Shown here in pieces: positions 8,572 through 16,533 of a stretch of DNA of 64,000 nucleotides. Under the pieces are notes generated by a model that had not been told where the DNA came from, ran no database searches, and saw nothing but the letters and a program-made list of their open reading frames with translations. A program made the translations under genes and the position numbers. Position 1 is the first letter of the stretch. The number at the start of each line of letters is the position of its first letter. Origin of the DNA: Sphingomonas bisphenolicum (GTDB taxonomy: Bacteria > Pseudomonadota > Alphaproteobacteria > Sphingomonadales > Sphingomonadaceae); assembly GCF_024349785.1 (NCBI RefSeq), contig NZ_AP018819.1:1-64000 (forward strand), in the 5' to 3' direction.

Positions 8572-9939
8572 ATGTCTGATGCTGATAGCATGTCGCCGGA
8601 AGCCTCGCCGGGCGGTGCAGCGGACGGGAATAGCGGACGCTTGGTGACAGGTGTTCGCAGGGTCAATAATGCGCCGCTGCTGATCGTCCTTGGCATCGTG
8701 GCGCTGTTCATCGCCATCGTAGTGTCGATTATGATTGATCGCTCCTCGGACAATGCGGCGACCAAGGTTCAACCGGCTGTCGGGCAAAGCTCGGCCGATG
8801 TTGCGAACAAGGTTGCGGGGACAGCGCCAAGCGGCGCTGCGGAAGTTATGGCGAACGCCCCCCCGCTGCCGCCCGCCGATGGTATTCCGGTCGCGCCGGT
8901 TGATCCCAACGCGCCGCCAACCGTCACCGCCTCGCCAGCGCAACCTAACGCCCCCACGGCGGCCGATCTGCGCCGCGCACGCATGGAAGCCATACGCGAA
9001 GCACGCCTTGCCCAATTCGGTAGCGCCGTGCGCTCTCCTACCGCCCTGAAATGGCAGGACGGCCGCAATGGGGCATCCTCTGGCGCTGGCGGCATGAGTG
9101 GCGGCGCTGATCCGGCAAGCCAGCTCGTCGCCCTCCAACAGCAAATGGCCGCTGCGATGGCGCAGGGCCGCCAGCCCTCGGCCTCCGACATTGCCACCCT
9201 TACGGCCCTGTCAAACCAAGTGGCCGGGGGAGGGGCCGGAGCCGCGCCGGGAGCGTCCAATGCCCGTCCGCCTGCCAACTATGGCCAGTTCGCCAACAAT
9301 GCGGGTGGCAATCGCTGGGCCTCGAACAGCCAAGTGGAAGCGCCCTCGCGCTACCAGCTCCGCGCGGGCTTCGTCATTCCCGGCACGCTGATCTCCGGCA
9401 TCAACTCGCAAATACCGGGGCAGATTGTGGCGCAAGTTTCCCAAAACGTGTTCGATACCGCCACGGGCCGCTATCTCCTGATCCCGCAAGGCTCGCGCCT
9501 TGTCGGCGCGTATGATTCCAACCCGGTCTTTGGGCAGACGCGCGCGCTCATCGCGTGGCAACGGATCATCTTTCCTGACGGCAAGGCGATCGACCTTGGC
9601 GCTATGCCGGGGTCGGACAGCGCGGGCTATGCCGGGTTCCATGACCAAGTGAACGCGCATTGGTTCCGTATCTTCGGCTCCGCGCTGCTCATGTCGGGTG
9701 TGACCGCTGGCGTAACCCTTAGTCAGCCGCAAACCGGCCTGAACGCCAATGGCACTATGTCCGCCAGCCAAGCCCTTAGCCAAGCTCTCGGCCAGCAGCT
9801 CGGACAGACCACGGCGATGATGATTGAGCGCAATCTGAACATATCGCCCACGCTGATTATCCGTCCCGGCTTCCGCTTCAATGTGGTTGTCGTGAAAGAC
9901 CTCACGTTTTCAAAGCCTTACCGCTCATTCGATTATTGA
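8572..9939 (+). CDS. trbI: TrbI, VirB10-type core complex protein
   Basis: A 455-residue protein with a short cytoplasmic N-terminus, one inner-membrane helix (about residues 38-60), a long Pro/Ala/Gly-rich periplasmic region, and a C-terminal TrbI/VirB10 domain (YQLRAGFVIPGTLISGINS, YLLIPQGSRLVGAYDS, FRFNVVVVKDL). VirB10 proteins span both membranes and gate the channel. Position after trbH and before trbJ fits the IncP order. Confidence 0.93.
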   Translation: MSDADSMSPEASPGGAADGNSGRLVTGVRRVNNAPLLIVLGIVALFIAIVVSIMIDRSSDNAATKVQPAVGQSSADVANKVAGTAPSGAAEVMANAPPLPPADGIPVAPVDPNAPPTVTASPAQPNAPTAADLRRARMEAIREARLAQFGSAVRSPTALKWQDGRNGASSGAGGMSGGADPASQLVALQQQMAAAMAQGRQPSASDIATLTALSNQVAGGGAGAAPGASNARPPANYGQFANNAGGNRWASNSQVEAPSRYQLRAGFVIPGTLISGINSQIPGQIVAQVSQNVFDTATGRYLLIPQGSRLVGAYDSNPVFGQTRALIAWQRIIFPDGKAIDLGAMPGSDSAGYAGFHDQVNAHWFRIFGSALLMSGVTAGVTLSQPQTGLNANGTMSASQALSQALGQQLGQTTAMMIERNLNISPTLIIRPGFRFNVVVVKDLTFSKPYRSFDY

Positions 9940-9964
9940 CGCCAGATGAAAGGGAGCAAGCAAA

Positions 9965-10720
9965 ATGAAGTCTCGATTTTTAGCCGCTAAAATTTCTTTG
10001 GCGATCACCCTCGCGCTGGCGGCTCCGTCCGCCAATGCGCAAATCTCGGTCATCGACGTTGCGAACGTCCGCCAGACAACCGTTTCCGCGCTGCAAAATG
10101 TCGCCACGGTGGCGAAGCAAATCCAGCAGTATCAGACGCAGCTACAGCAATACCAAAATATGATTCAGAACACGGTCGGCGCGCCGGTCCAGCTCTGGCA
10201 GCAGGCTACGCAAACGATCGACAGCCTGCAAAGTCAGGTCAATCAAATTAGCTCGTTCGCGCGCCAAGCTGGTGACGTGAACACCTATATGAACCAATTC
10301 AAAAATCCGTCTTACTATCAGACCAACGCTTGCACCTCCGGGAATTGCTCGGCCGCGCAAAGGACAGCGGCTTTGTCTGCCGCGCGTGCCCGCACGACTA
10401 GCCAGATGGCCGCAAATGCCGACGCTATGAACGGCATCAACAGCGCCATGACGACGCTCGCGTCTGACGGCCAGCGCCTCGACCAATTGCAAGCCAACGC
10501 CACGGGTGCCAGCGGTCAAATGCAAGCTCTGTCCTATGCCAACCAATTCGCGGCGCAACAGGCCAGTGAGTTGCAGAAGATTCGCGGCGTGCTGCTCGCG
10601 CAAAGCGCCGCGCTGACGGCCCAATCGCAATATCAGCTCGATCGGGATGCTGCGGCAATGGAAACCGGGACGGCGAAAATGGGCACCAAGCCAACCCCGG
10701 TAGGAACCTACCAGAATTAA
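9965..10720 (+). CDS. trbJ: TrbJ, VirB5-type pilus-associated protein
   Basis: A 251-residue periplasmic protein: signal peptide at residues 1-23 (cleavage after SANA) and a Gln-rich helical body (VAKQIQQYQTQLQQYQNMIQN) typical of TrbJ/VirB5. Members act at the pilus tip or in recipient contact. The C-terminal tail KMGTKPTPVGTYQN is nearly repeated at the end of the next gene. A perfect KorB operator lies inside codons 5-9, so repression could act within the operon. Confidence 0.88.
   Translation: MKSRFLAAKISLAITLALAAPSANAQISVIDVANVRQTTVSALQNVATVAKQIQQYQTQLQQYQNMIQNTVGAPVQLWQQATQTIDSLQSQVNQISSFARQAGDVNTYMNQFKNPSYYQTNACTSGNCSAAQRTAALSAARARTTSQMAANADAMNGINSAMTTLASDGQRLDQLQANATGASGQMQALSYANQFAAQQASELQKIRGVLLAQSAALTAQSQYQLDRDAAAMETGTAKMGTKPTPVGTYQN
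9979..9991. promoter_or_regulatory. KorB-type operator inside the trbJ signal-peptide codons
   Basis: Perfect 13-bp palindrome TTTAGCCGCTAAA, read as part of the codons for F-L-A-A-K. KorB is a sliding-clamp ParB-family protein that can act from a distance, so an intragenic operator may still be functional. Confidence 0.75.
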
Positions 10721-10910
10721 GGAGCAACTATGTCTCGAACTCTAATCATTAGTCTGGTCGCCATTGCGCTGATCGTCGTCGCGGTGGTCGTCGTAGTCAA
10801 AAATGAAAAGCCTGCCCCCGTCACCGTGGAAACTCCGCCAAATGTGACGATTGAGGCCCCCTCCAACAAAATGAAGACCAAGCCAACGCCGATCGGCAAT
10901 TACCAGAATT
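10676..10910 (+). repeat. Pair of about 43-bp direct repeats at the trbJ and trbK 3' ends
   Basis: 10676-10718 and 10868-10910 are the same with a few substitutions (offset 192), encoding KMxTKPTPxGxYQN and the stop. The following TTAAGGA ribosome site is also repeated. This points to a short duplication covering the end of trbJ. Confidence 0.8.
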
Positions 10911-10912
10911 AA
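10730..10912 (+). CDS. Small membrane protein at the trbK position
   Basis: A 60-residue protein: one N-terminal hydrophobic helix (residues 4-24, LIISLVAIALIVVAVVVVV), a Pro/Thr-rich stretch, and a tail NKMKTKPTPIGNYQN copied from the end of trbJ. It sits between trbJ and trbL, where IncP plasmids carry trbK, the entry-exclusion lipoprotein. There is no lipobox cysteine here, so equivalence to TrbK rests on position only. A strong AAGGAG site precedes it. Confidence 0.7.
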   Translation: MSRTLIISLVAIALIVVAVVVVVKNEKPAPVTVETPPNVTIEAPSNKMKTKPTPIGNYQN

Positions 10913-10922
10913 GGACCGCACT

Positions 10923-12638
10923 ATGAAGGCTCTAGCTCGCCTGCATCTGTCCGCCTTGGGGTTGGCGCTCACGTTCGCCGCGACCCCTGCCTATGCGCAA
11001 TCGCAAGGTATGCTCGATAATGTTCTGAACAGATATAAGGGCATGGCGGCGGCGTGGGCGAGCGTCTTCACAACGCACGCGACAATTCTGTTCGGCGCTC
11101 TGGCCGCGATCAGTCTCATATGGACTTTCGGGCAAATGGCGCTGCGCCGCGCCGATCTTGGCGAATTTGCCTCCGAGACAATCCGTTTCGCTGTCTTCTG
11201 CGGTGTCTTTTGGTGGCTCCTCATCAACGGCCCGGCGATCGGCATTGCAATCATTGAAGGCTTGCGCTCGCTGGGTGCCCAAGCATCGGGCCTTCCTAAT
11301 AACCTCGCCCCATCGGGGATTGTCGATATTGGATTCGACATTTTCCGCCAAACCAATGAAGAATTTTCGATAACCTCGCCGTTCCAATCTACGATTCAGG
11401 TTCTCATCGCGCTTGGCGTCCTGATCGTCTTGGCGCTCGTCGGCGTGAATATGCTGCTCCTCTTGGCGTCCGGCTATATCCTTGCTTATGGCGGGGTTAT
11501 CTTCTTGGGCTTCGGCGGTTCCCGTTGGACCTCCGACATTGCGCTGAACTATTTCAAAACGGTGGTCGCGGTCGGCGCGTCTCTGATGACGATGGTTCTC
11601 ATCGTCGGCGTCGGGAAGACGTTCCTTGACCAATATTATGCGCAAACGGGTGCGGGGGCGACCGTTCAAGACTTGGGCACCATGCTTGTCTTCGCGGTCG
11701 TGCTTCTGGCGCTCGTAAACAAGGTTCCCGCAATGGTCGGGGGCGTTATAAGTGGCGGCTCGATCCACGCGGCGGGCGGTATCGGAGCCTTTGGGGCAGG
11801 GGCCGCGCTGGGTGCTGCCGGGATGGCCGCTGGGGCGGCGGCCACGGGTGGAGCTATGATCGCTGCTGGCGCGATGAACGCTGCGGGTGGAGCCAGCGCG
11901 ATCAAGGCCGCCTTCGCTGCCGCTGGTGGGAGCGGTGGTGAAGGCGGCCAAACCGGCATGGGAGGCGGGCAACCGCTTTCGTCGGCGGGCGACATGCCGG
12001 GAGGCGGCGATAACGGCGGCGGCGGTGGCGGTGGGGGCGGCGGCACGCCCCTTAGCGTCGCTATGGGCGGCGATGGCGGTTCCCCCCCGGCCAATGACAA
12101 CAGCGGCCTTCAAGGCGGCTCGGAAGCCGCCAGCGCGGGCGGCGGCACGGCTACTAGCGCCGCTGCGGGTAGCGAGGCGGCCGATCGTGAAGACGGCAAC
12201 GGCGGCGGCGCTGCCGGTGGCTCGCCTGCGGGGGAGGGGGAGGCCAGCTCCGCCAGCTCGCAAGGTGAAGGCACGCCCGAAAGTGGCGACACTGGCGGCA
12301 CGCAACGCACCGGCCTTAGCCGTGCGGCGAAAACCGCAAGCATCCTCGGCGGCGCTGCCGCTGGTATGGCGGTGGGCGCTTTGAAAGAGCGGGTGGGAAA
12401 TACGGTGGGCGGCCGACTGGCGGCCAATATCCGCGCGTCGGCCGCCTCGGCATCGTCGGGAAGTGAAACGCTCGCTCCCGCGACCGGCGCGGGCAGTCCC
12501 GCCAGCTCGTCCGATTCATCGCCACCCCCCACGGCGCAATTCGCGGGCGATACCATTTCGGCCGCCCGTGATGCGGGCGACATGGAGACGCCAGAGGATG
12601 AAGTTGCGGCCTTCGTCCAGAGAAGGGGGGACAGCTAA
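10923..12638 (+). CDS. trbL: TrbL, VirB6-type polytopic membrane protein
   Basis: A 571-residue inner-membrane channel component. A signal-like N-terminus (cleavage after AYA) and five or six membrane segments fill residues 40-260. From about 270 on, the protein is a low-complexity Gly/Ala/Ser tail with a run of eleven glycines, where several frames stay open. VirB6/TrbL proteins commonly have variable C-terminal extensions. The stop is three bases before the next start. Confidence 0.88.
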   Translation: MKALARLHLSALGLALTFAATPAYAQSQGMLDNVLNRYKGMAAAWASVFTTHATILFGALAAISLIWTFGQMALRRADLGEFASETIRFAVFCGVFWWLLINGPAIGIAIIEGLRSLGAQASGLPNNLAPSGIVDIGFDIFRQTNEEFSITSPFQSTIQVLIALGVLIVLALVGVNMLLLLASGYILAYGGVIFLGFGGSRWTSDIALNYFKTVVAVGASLMTMVLIVGVGKTFLDQYYAQTGAGATVQDLGTMLVFAVVLLALVNKVPAMVGGVISGGSIHAAGGIGAFGAGAALGAAGMAAGAAATGGAMIAAGAMNAAGGASAIKAAFAAAGGSGGEGGQTGMGGGQPLSSAGDMPGGGDNGGGGGGGGGGTPLSVAMGGDGGSPPANDNSGLQGGSEAASAGGGTATSAAAGSEAADREDGNGGGAAGGSPAGEGEASSASSQGEGTPESGDTGGTQRTGLSRAAKTASILGGAAAGMAVGALKERVGNTVGGRLAANIRASAASASSGSETLAPATGAGSPASSSDSSPPPTAQFAGDTISAARDAGDMETPEDEVAAFVQRRGDS

Positions 12639-12640
12639 TC

Positions 12641-13753
12641 ATGGCCGCTGATCTGCCTCCGGTTGTCATAGAAGAACGGGTGCAATGCTCGATCGCGGCG
12701 GCGCTGCGCTATAACATTCCGGCGAACGTCATGCTGGCGGTCGCGGAACAAGAGAACGGTCGGCCCGGCGCGCGCGTCCAGAACACCAATAACACCGCCG
12801 ATCTTGGCTCGATGCAGCTCAATTCCAGCTATATTCAATCGCTGGCACGCTACGGTATCCGGCCCGAATATGTGCTTGCGGCGGGGTGCTATCCCTACAA
12901 CCTCGCTGCATGGCGTATCAGAAACCATATCCGGGATGACAAGGGCGACCTGTGGACGCGGGTTGCCAATTATCATTCCCGAACGCCGGTCCATAATGCC
13001 CGCTATCGGGCGCTGATTATGGCGAAAGGTGCGCGCTGGGAGGCGTGGCTTTCCTCGCGCTATAATACCTACAGCGTGAACGGCATCCCGGTAAGCGGCG
13101 GCGCTCCTGCTGCGCGATCGGCCTCGATCCCGCTCACGATCACGGCGGCCGACGCGACGGGCGGGGGCCAGCTCGCGGCGCAACCGGCGATCGTCCAGCC
13201 CCAAGGCAGCGCCGACGCCTCGGCGGGCTATGTCGCCTCGATCTTGGCCGCTGCGTTCAATGCTCGCATAACCGATACGTGGCGGGCGCTGGAAGCCAAT
13301 TACGGGGCCGCCAACAGCTTTCACAAATATGGGCAGGCGGTCGATTTCGTGCCGCGTGCCGGGCTGCACACGATCACGCGCGAGCAAATCCGCGCCGTGA
13401 TGGCGCAACATGGTATTCGCGTGGCGGAGCTGCTGGGGCCGGGGGACCGGGGCCATGCCGATCATTGGCATCTGGCGTTCTATACCGGCGATCAGACTCG
13501 GCCGCTCGATCGCGCTCAAATTGTCGTCGCCAGAGCGGAACGCGGGGTAGGGGGTCTAACCTCGGCGGCCGTGCAGCCGATGGCCAGCTATGAGGCTGCG
13601 CCAGCTCCACAAGCCCGCATCATGGCGGCTCGGCCGAACGCCGCGCCTATTTCCGTTGCGGTCAATTTCCGGCGCGACATGCTGCATCCTTCGCCTACCG
13701 ATCCCACGGCGGACCCGCGATTTATTCCGCGCACAATCACCGCCAGCAATTGA
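12641..13753 (+). CDS. trbN: TrbN-like lytic transglycosylase fused to an M15-type peptidase domain
   Basis: A 370-residue peptidoglycan-active protein. The N-terminal 150 residues look like a TrbN/VirB1 lytic transglycosylase: catalytic Glu candidate in VAEQENG (near residue 36) and the LGSMQLNSSY motif. After a low-complexity linker, the second domain has S-x-H-x-x-G-x-A-x-D (SFHKYGQAVD, about residues 226-235) and HADHWHL (about 270-276), the zinc ligands of M15/LAS-type peptidases. So one protein may cut both glycan strands and peptides to open the wall for the pilus. No classical signal peptide is visible. It ends the trb operon; trbM, trbO and trbP are absent. Confidence 0.8.
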   Translation: MAADLPPVVIEERVQCSIAAALRYNIPANVMLAVAEQENGRPGARVQNTNNTADLGSMQLNSSYIQSLARYGIRPEYVLAAGCYPYNLAAWRIRNHIRDDKGDLWTRVANYHSRTPVHNARYRALIMAKGARWEAWLSSRYNTYSVNGIPVSGGAPAARSASIPLTITAADATGGGQLAAQPAIVQPQGSADASAGYVASILAAAFNARITDTWRALEANYGAANSFHKYGQAVDFVPRAGLHTITREQIRAVMAQHGIRVAELLGPGDRGHADHWHLAFYTGDQTRPLDRAQIVVARAERGVGGLTSAAVQPMASYEAAPAPQARIMAARPNAAPISVAVNFRRDMLHPSPTDPTADPRFIPRTITASN

Positions 13754-13773
13754 AGCGACGGCGCGCTAGGCGC

Positions 13774-14073
13774 TCAATTCGGCAAGCCGGTGTGGGCGCT
13801 GATTCCCATCCCGGCCAGCTCCTCAATGAGCCAGTCTCGAAAGTCCGAAATGGATTTCGCGCCTTCGGCCCGCAAGGCGGCAACGTCTTCCTCTTTGAAA
13901 CTCCAATCGTCCTTGCCGATGTGGCGCAAGGCGCGCCTGACGCAATGTTTCTGATAGCTGTAGATCGCGCAGCGGAGATACCCGCGAATGATCTTTTCCA
14001 TAGCCGCATCGTCATTGCGGTGGCGATCTAGCATTGCGTCAAGGTCAGCTATGGACGGATTGGGATCAAGCAT
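13774..14073 (-). CDS. Hypothetical protein, last gene of the higBA-type operon
   Basis: A 99-residue, mostly helical protein with many charged residues and no signal or membrane helix; I do not recognise the family. The start MLDPNPSIADLD is chosen because it overlaps the preceding gene's stop, which supports translational coupling. The frame is open further upstream. It converges on trbN with a 20-base gap. Confidence 0.6.
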   Translation of the reverse strand: MLDPNPSIADLDAMLDRHRNDDAAMEKIIRGYLRCAIYSYQKHCVRRALRHIGKDDWSFKEEDVAALRAEGAKSISDFRDWLIEELAGMGISAHTGLPN

Positions 14074-14308
14074 GGTCGGCCTCGATCTGTAGGGCGAGCT
14101 GGGCGAGGCGATCGGGGGCAAGCAAGTCGTCGGCCGCTAGGTCGATGGCGAAGGGTTCGCCGGGTTCGAGCGGCCGTCGATCGGCGGCGAACGCGGCAAG
14201 ATAGGGTTGCGCCGCGTCGGTTTCGATCCAGCGCCAGAAGGCAGGCCCTTGGCCGAATAGCCCGGCCTCGAACATATCGAGCCGGGCTTGCGCGAAATCA
14301 TCGCACAT
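14066..14308 (-). CDS. Hypothetical protein, coupled to the antitoxin gene
   Basis: An 80-residue acidic protein of unknown function (MCDDFAQARLDMFEAG at the start). Its start overlaps the stop of the antitoxin gene and its stop overlaps the next start, so it is translated as part of one message. No motif is recognised. Confidence 0.6.
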   Translation of the reverse strand: MCDDFAQARLDMFEAGLFGQGPAFWRWIETDAAQPYLAAFAADRRPLEPGEPFAIDLAADDLLAPDRLAQLALQIEADHA

Positions 14309-14634
14309 TAGGCGAAGTGGATCACGGCCGATTCAGTGGTCCGCCCCTGCGGACGCACGACAATATCGACCTTACAGCCAAGCCGGGTGAGCATGGCCAG
14401 AAGCCGCTCAACCGAGACGCTGCGGAACTGGCCTCGCAGGATGCGCGACAATTCCGGTTGGGTAGATCCCGTAACCTTGGCGGCGGCGATCTGCGTCAAT
14501 TTACGTTCCTGCATGGCCTCGGCTACACGGGTAACGAGCTGGGCTTTCAAAAGGTGGGTGTCGGGGTCGGCAAAGCCTAGATCGGCAAAGACATTGCCGC
14601 TGCCTTCCTCAATGATTTCGTCCTGTGCGCTCAT
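14308..14634 (-). CDS. higA: HigA-like antitoxin with XRE helix-turn-helix
   Basis: A 108-residue protein. Residues 33-95 form an XRE helix-turn-helix (ERKLTQIAAAKVTGSTQPELSRILRG) with the FRSVSVERLLAMLTRLG continuation typical of HigA/DUF-type antitoxins paired with Gp49-like toxins. Its start overlaps the toxin stop. Toxin-first order matches higBA. Such antitoxins bind the toxin and repress their own promoter. Confidence 0.85.
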   Translation of the reverse strand: MSAQDEIIEEGSGNVFADLGFADPDTHLLKAQLVTRVAEAMQERKLTQIAAAKVTGSTQPELSRILRGQFRSVSVERLLAMLTRLGCKVDIVVRPQGRTTESAVIHFA

Positions 14635-15005
14635 GCTGTGCCTCGCGGGGTCTGGTGTTGCCGGTGATGCTCCTCGGCGGATTTCAGCCGCGTTCGGATC
14701 AAATCCATATCGGCCTGCGGCGTGGCCTTGCCCTGCTTGGATTTCTTCTGGAAGGCGTGCAGGACATAGACCGCCTCCGCGAATTTGACCGTATAGACCG
14801 TGCGGAACGTATCGCCTTGGTGGTCGTCTATGATCTCGACCACGCCAGCGCCGCCAAAGCCCTTCAACGGCTTAGTGCTGGCGTGCTGCCCGCCTTGCTG
14901 CGCAAGGTGCAGGGCATAGCCCATTACGTCCTGCACATCGTCCGGGAACTCCCGAAAATCGCGCTTTGACGATGCCACCCATCGAACCGGCCGTTCCGTA
15001 TCCAT
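14631..15005 (-). CDS. higB: HigB/Gp49-like toxin
   Basis: A 124-residue RelE-superfamily protein of the Gp49-like kind: KRDFREFPDDVQDVMGYALHLAQQG, KPLKGFGGAGVVEII and the core FRTVYTVKFAEAVYVLHAFQKKS. Family members are mRNA interferases held by the partner antitoxin, here encoded next with an ATGA-type overlap. The start MDTERPVRW is preferred; an upstream in-frame ATG at 15023 falls in the promoter region. On a plasmid it would serve as an addiction module. Confidence 0.86.
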   Translation of the reverse strand: MDTERPVRWVASSKRDFREFPDDVQDVMGYALHLAQQGGQHASTKPLKGFGGAGVVEIIDDHQGDTFRTVYTVKFAEAVYVLHAFQKKSKQGKATPQADMDLIRTRLKSAEEHHRQHQTPRGTA

Positions 15006-15014
15006 CGCGGCTAT

Positions 15015-15066
15015 TATGCACAAATATACATAGCCCGCAAGCGGAAATTATGCGCGTATGTGCATA
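15015..15066 (-). promoter_or_regulatory. Inverted repeat upstream of the toxin-antitoxin operon
   Basis: TATGCACA (15015-15022) and TGTGCATA (15059-15066) are perfect 8-bp complements flanking AT-rich promoter-like sequence just upstream of the toxin start. They are candidate binding sites for the HigA-like autorepressor. 15067-15206 shows no gene. Confidence 0.45.
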
Positions 15067-15206
15067 TTGCCAGCTCGCTATGCCGATTGAGGCGACCGCG
15101 ATCGGGGCGGCTCAATCGAGCGCCCTGCGCGACGAATGTATCAACGCCGGGGATGCAGGGCCGTAATTTTATGCTAGAGGCCCGGCGCGGCCCACGCCCC
15201 CCAATT

Positions 15207-15610
15207 GGCTCTGTTGCAAAGATTGGCGGCAGTCAGAGGTAGGCTGTCGCTCTGCGCCGATCAGGCGGCTGCTGCGAAATGGTGGTTGAGCATGCCCATG
15301 GCCTCCGTCAGCGCCGAGGGCCCAATGCCAAAAGCTCTCTCCACAAGGCGCACCTCGCCCCTGATGCCGGGCTGCAGGCACCAGGGGCGAGCCTGTCCTT
15401 TGCGCAGGGCTCGCATGACTTCGAATCCCTTGATCGTGGCATAGGCCGTGGGGATCGATTTGAAACCGCGCACCGGCTTGATCAGTATCTTGAGCTTTCC
15501 GTGATCGGCCTCGATCACGTTATTGAGATACTTCACCTGCCGGTGGGCCGTCTCCCGGTCCAGCTTTCCTTCGCGCTTCAATTCGGTGATCGCTGCACCA
15601 TAGCTCGGCG
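15207..15610 (-). mobile_element. IS6100 fragment, 404 bp, interrupted by another IS6100
   Basis: It starts with the intact right terminal repeat (GGCTCTGTTGCAAAGATTGG) and carries the last 117 codons of the transposase (15261-15610, minus strand). It is cut at the point where a second IS6100 in opposite orientation begins. The remaining 476 bases are not found on the other side, so more than a simple insertion happened. Confidence 0.95.
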
Positions 15611-16486
15611 GGCTCTGTTGCAAAAATCGTGAAGCTTGAGCATGCTTGGCGGAGATTGGACGGACGGAACGATGACGGATTTCAAGTGGCGCCATTTCCA
15701 GGGTGATGTGATCCTGTGGGCGGTGCGCTGGTATTGTCGCTATCCGATCAGCTATCGCGACCTTGAGGAAATGCTGGCGGAACGCGGCATTTCGGTCGAC
15801 CATACGACGATCTATCGCTGGGTCCAGTGCTACGCCCCGGAGATGGAGAAGCGGCTGCGCTGGTTCTGGCGGCGTGGCTTTGATCCGAGCTGGCGCCTGG
15901 ATGAAACCTACGTCAAGGTGCGGGGCAAGTGGACCTACCTGTACCGGGCAGTCGACAAGCGGGGCGACACGATCGATTTCTACCTGTCGCCGACCCGCAG
16001 CGCCAAGGCAGCGAAGCGGTTCCTGGGCAAGGCCCTGCGAGGCCTGAAGCACTGGGAAAAGCCTGCCACGCTCAATACCGACAAAGCGCCGAGCTATGGT
16101 GCAGCGATCACCGAATTGAAGCGCGAAGGAAAGCTGGACCGGGAGACGGCCCACCGGCAGGTGAAGTATCTCAATAACGTGATCGAGGCCGATCACGGAA
16201 AGCTCAAGATACTGATCAAGCCGGTGCGCGGTTTCAAATCGATCCCCACGGCCTATGCCACAAGGGATTCGAAGTCATGCGAGCCCTGCGCAAAGGACAG
16301 GCTCGCCCCTGGTGCCTGCAGCCCGGCATCAGGGGCGAGGTGCGCCTTGTGGAGAGAGCTTTTGGCATTGGGCCCTCGGCGCTGACGGAGGCCATGGGCA
16401 TGCTCAACCACCATTTCGCAGCAGCCGCCTGATCGGCGCAGAGCGACAGCCTACCTCTGACTGCCGCCAATCTTTGCAACAGAGCC
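15611..16486 (+). mobile_element. IS6100 with a 4-bp internal deletion
   Basis: Both terminal repeats are intact, and the length is 876 bp where the other copies are 880 bp. The four missing bases lie at about 16261. The flanking 8-mers (gctcggcg, atcaaaag) do not match, so there is no target duplication. It forms the left border of the P450 segment, facing the inverted copy at 18490. Confidence 0.95.
15672..16432 (+). pseudogene. tnpA: IS6100 transposase, frameshifted
   Basis: The DDE transposase reads correctly to residue 197 or so (GFKSIPTAYAT), then a 4-base deletion of GATC shifts the frame and replaces the last 57 residues with an unrelated tail ending at 16385. The last conserved Glu region (LLNNVIEADHG-type) precedes the shift, but the C-terminus is lost. 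This copy is probably not self-mobile but its ends could be used by other copies. Confidence 0.9.
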
Positions 16487-16533
16487 ATCAAAAGAAACCT
16501 GAGATCATCTGCTCAGGTACTTGAAAGCCCGGC

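Noticed and set aside
7807..9144. 445-codon minus-strand frame opposite trbH and trbI
   Set aside because: Shadow of two well-supported genes with family motifs on the plus strand.
11666..12583. Pro- and Gly-rich frames opposite the trbL tail
   Set aside because: Low-complexity GGC repeats leave all frames open; only the trbL frame is continuous with membrane segments.
15261..16196. 311-codon minus-strand open frame across the IS6100 pair
   Set aside because: It is the antisense of IS6100 transposase joined to the real C-terminal fragment; antisense frames of this element are long and open in every copy.
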